Below are positions 63,747 through 64,000 of a DNA stretch of 64,000 nucleotides, piece after piece (within the stretch, counting starts at the first letter, position 1; every line of letters begins with the position of its first letter). The position numbers were made by a program, and so were the translations under genes. The notes under the pieces were generated by a model. It searched no databases, had not been told where the DNA came from, and saw nothing but the letters and a program-made list of their open reading frames with translations. Source of the DNA: a virus; the IMG/VR virus record IMGVR_UViG_3300024258_001044, positions 172,338 through 236,337 of that record; one strand, written 5' to 3'.

Positions 63747-64000
63747 TTATGTCCTTAAATTTGGAGCGTATGCGAGCGTTGGCTTCGGCATAGAATTCTT
63801 TTTTTCCATTCCAGGCTTTACAGTGTAACCGGCAGTGGCATCGAATTTCCATGCCATGTACGCATATAGTAAGGCCATCAGTCCATCATTTGGTCCAGTA
63901 CCTTTCTTAAATGTCTTTACCTGTTGTCCAGAGCTAAGTCTTGTAGAGCTTTCCATAGATGTGCAATGATCAATTAACCAATCAATATGCTCAAAGCTTT
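63747..64000 (-). CDS. Terminase large subunit, C-terminal end (5' part outside window)
   Basis: The frame runs open from the right edge to TAA 63747, 83 codons: ...SFEHIDWLIDHCTSMESSTR...KTFKKGTGPNDGLMALLYAYM... The 'G-P-N-D-G-L-M-A-L-L-Y-A-Y' stretch is the last motif of terminase nuclease domains (the D-D/N-x-x-D-A-x-x-x-x-x-Y-A-Y pattern). The ATG at 63956 is internal, not a start. Place before the portal gene is canonical. The missing 5' part holds the ATPase. Confidence 0.75.
   Translation of the reverse strand, partial: SFEHIDWLIDHCTSMESSTRLSSGQQVKTFKKGTGPNDGLMALLYAYMAWKFDATAGYTVKPGMEKKNSMPKPTLAYAPNLRT

Noticed and set aside
1-64000. tRNA genes, CRISPR arrays, insertion sequences, integrase or attachment sites
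   Set aside because: I saw no cloverleaf-like sequence, no regularly spaced direct repeats, no transposase or recombinase frame; coding density leaves almost no room for them.

Overview
The window is a stretch of the virion-structure region of a large tailed phage with a contractile tail (myovirus type). Nearly everything is on the minus strand, so the genetic order runs from right (64000) to left (1). The order is the classical one: terminase large subunit (3' end only), portal, prohead protease/scaffold-like protein, head proteins, major capsid protein, neck and lysis genes, long fibre-like proteins, tail completion, sheath, tube, frameshifted tail assembly chaperones, tape measure, hub, spike, and wedge (gp25-, J- and I-like). 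Several proteins are much larger than their usual counterparts: sheath 1069 aa, hub 1596 aa, a baseplate protein of 2033 aa, and two fibre paralogues of 1188 and 1444 aa. This points to a big, elaborate virion and a genome much larger than the window. Membrane proteins that resemble spanins and one signal peptide with an Ala-X-Ala cleavage site suggest a diderm (Gram-negative type) host. The sequence does not allow a host genus to be named.

Right part (47.5-64 kb), head module: TerL end, portal with a Gly-rich tail, two small unknown proteins, a virion-associated protein containing a DUF192-like domain, a 1135-aa protease/scaffold-like fusion with two tandem repeats, probable head proteins, a free-standing GIY-YIG homing endonuclease, a 931-aa Pro/Lys/Ala-rich protein with one membrane segment, a decoration-like protein and the major capsid protein followed by a strong terminator. 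A small cluster of accessory genes follows (a 38-aa lysine-rich peptide, a 93-aa protein, a zinc-ribbon protein).

Middle (38.7-47.5 kb): the only plus-strand gene (45911-46417) sits between a bidirectional terminator and a 50-bp divergent gap with two palindromes. Left of it are a protein with an ART-like N-terminus, a DUF5659-like protein, a neck-like protein, a small HExxH metallopeptidase-like protein, an Ig-domain neck protein with a zinc knuckle, and a run of small membrane proteins (holin- and spanin-like). No endolysin is recognisable here.

Left part (1-38.7 kb), tail module: paired beta-helix fibre-like proteins, tail completion proteins, sheath, tube, a textbook -1 frameshift in the chaperone genes, tape measure and the baseplate. 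Genes are tightly packed with ATGA/TAATG overlaps. The few longer gaps hold hairpin terminators and a recurring GTAWAATG motif that looks like the -10 box of the phage's promoters, so the long structural block seems to be divided into several transcription units.
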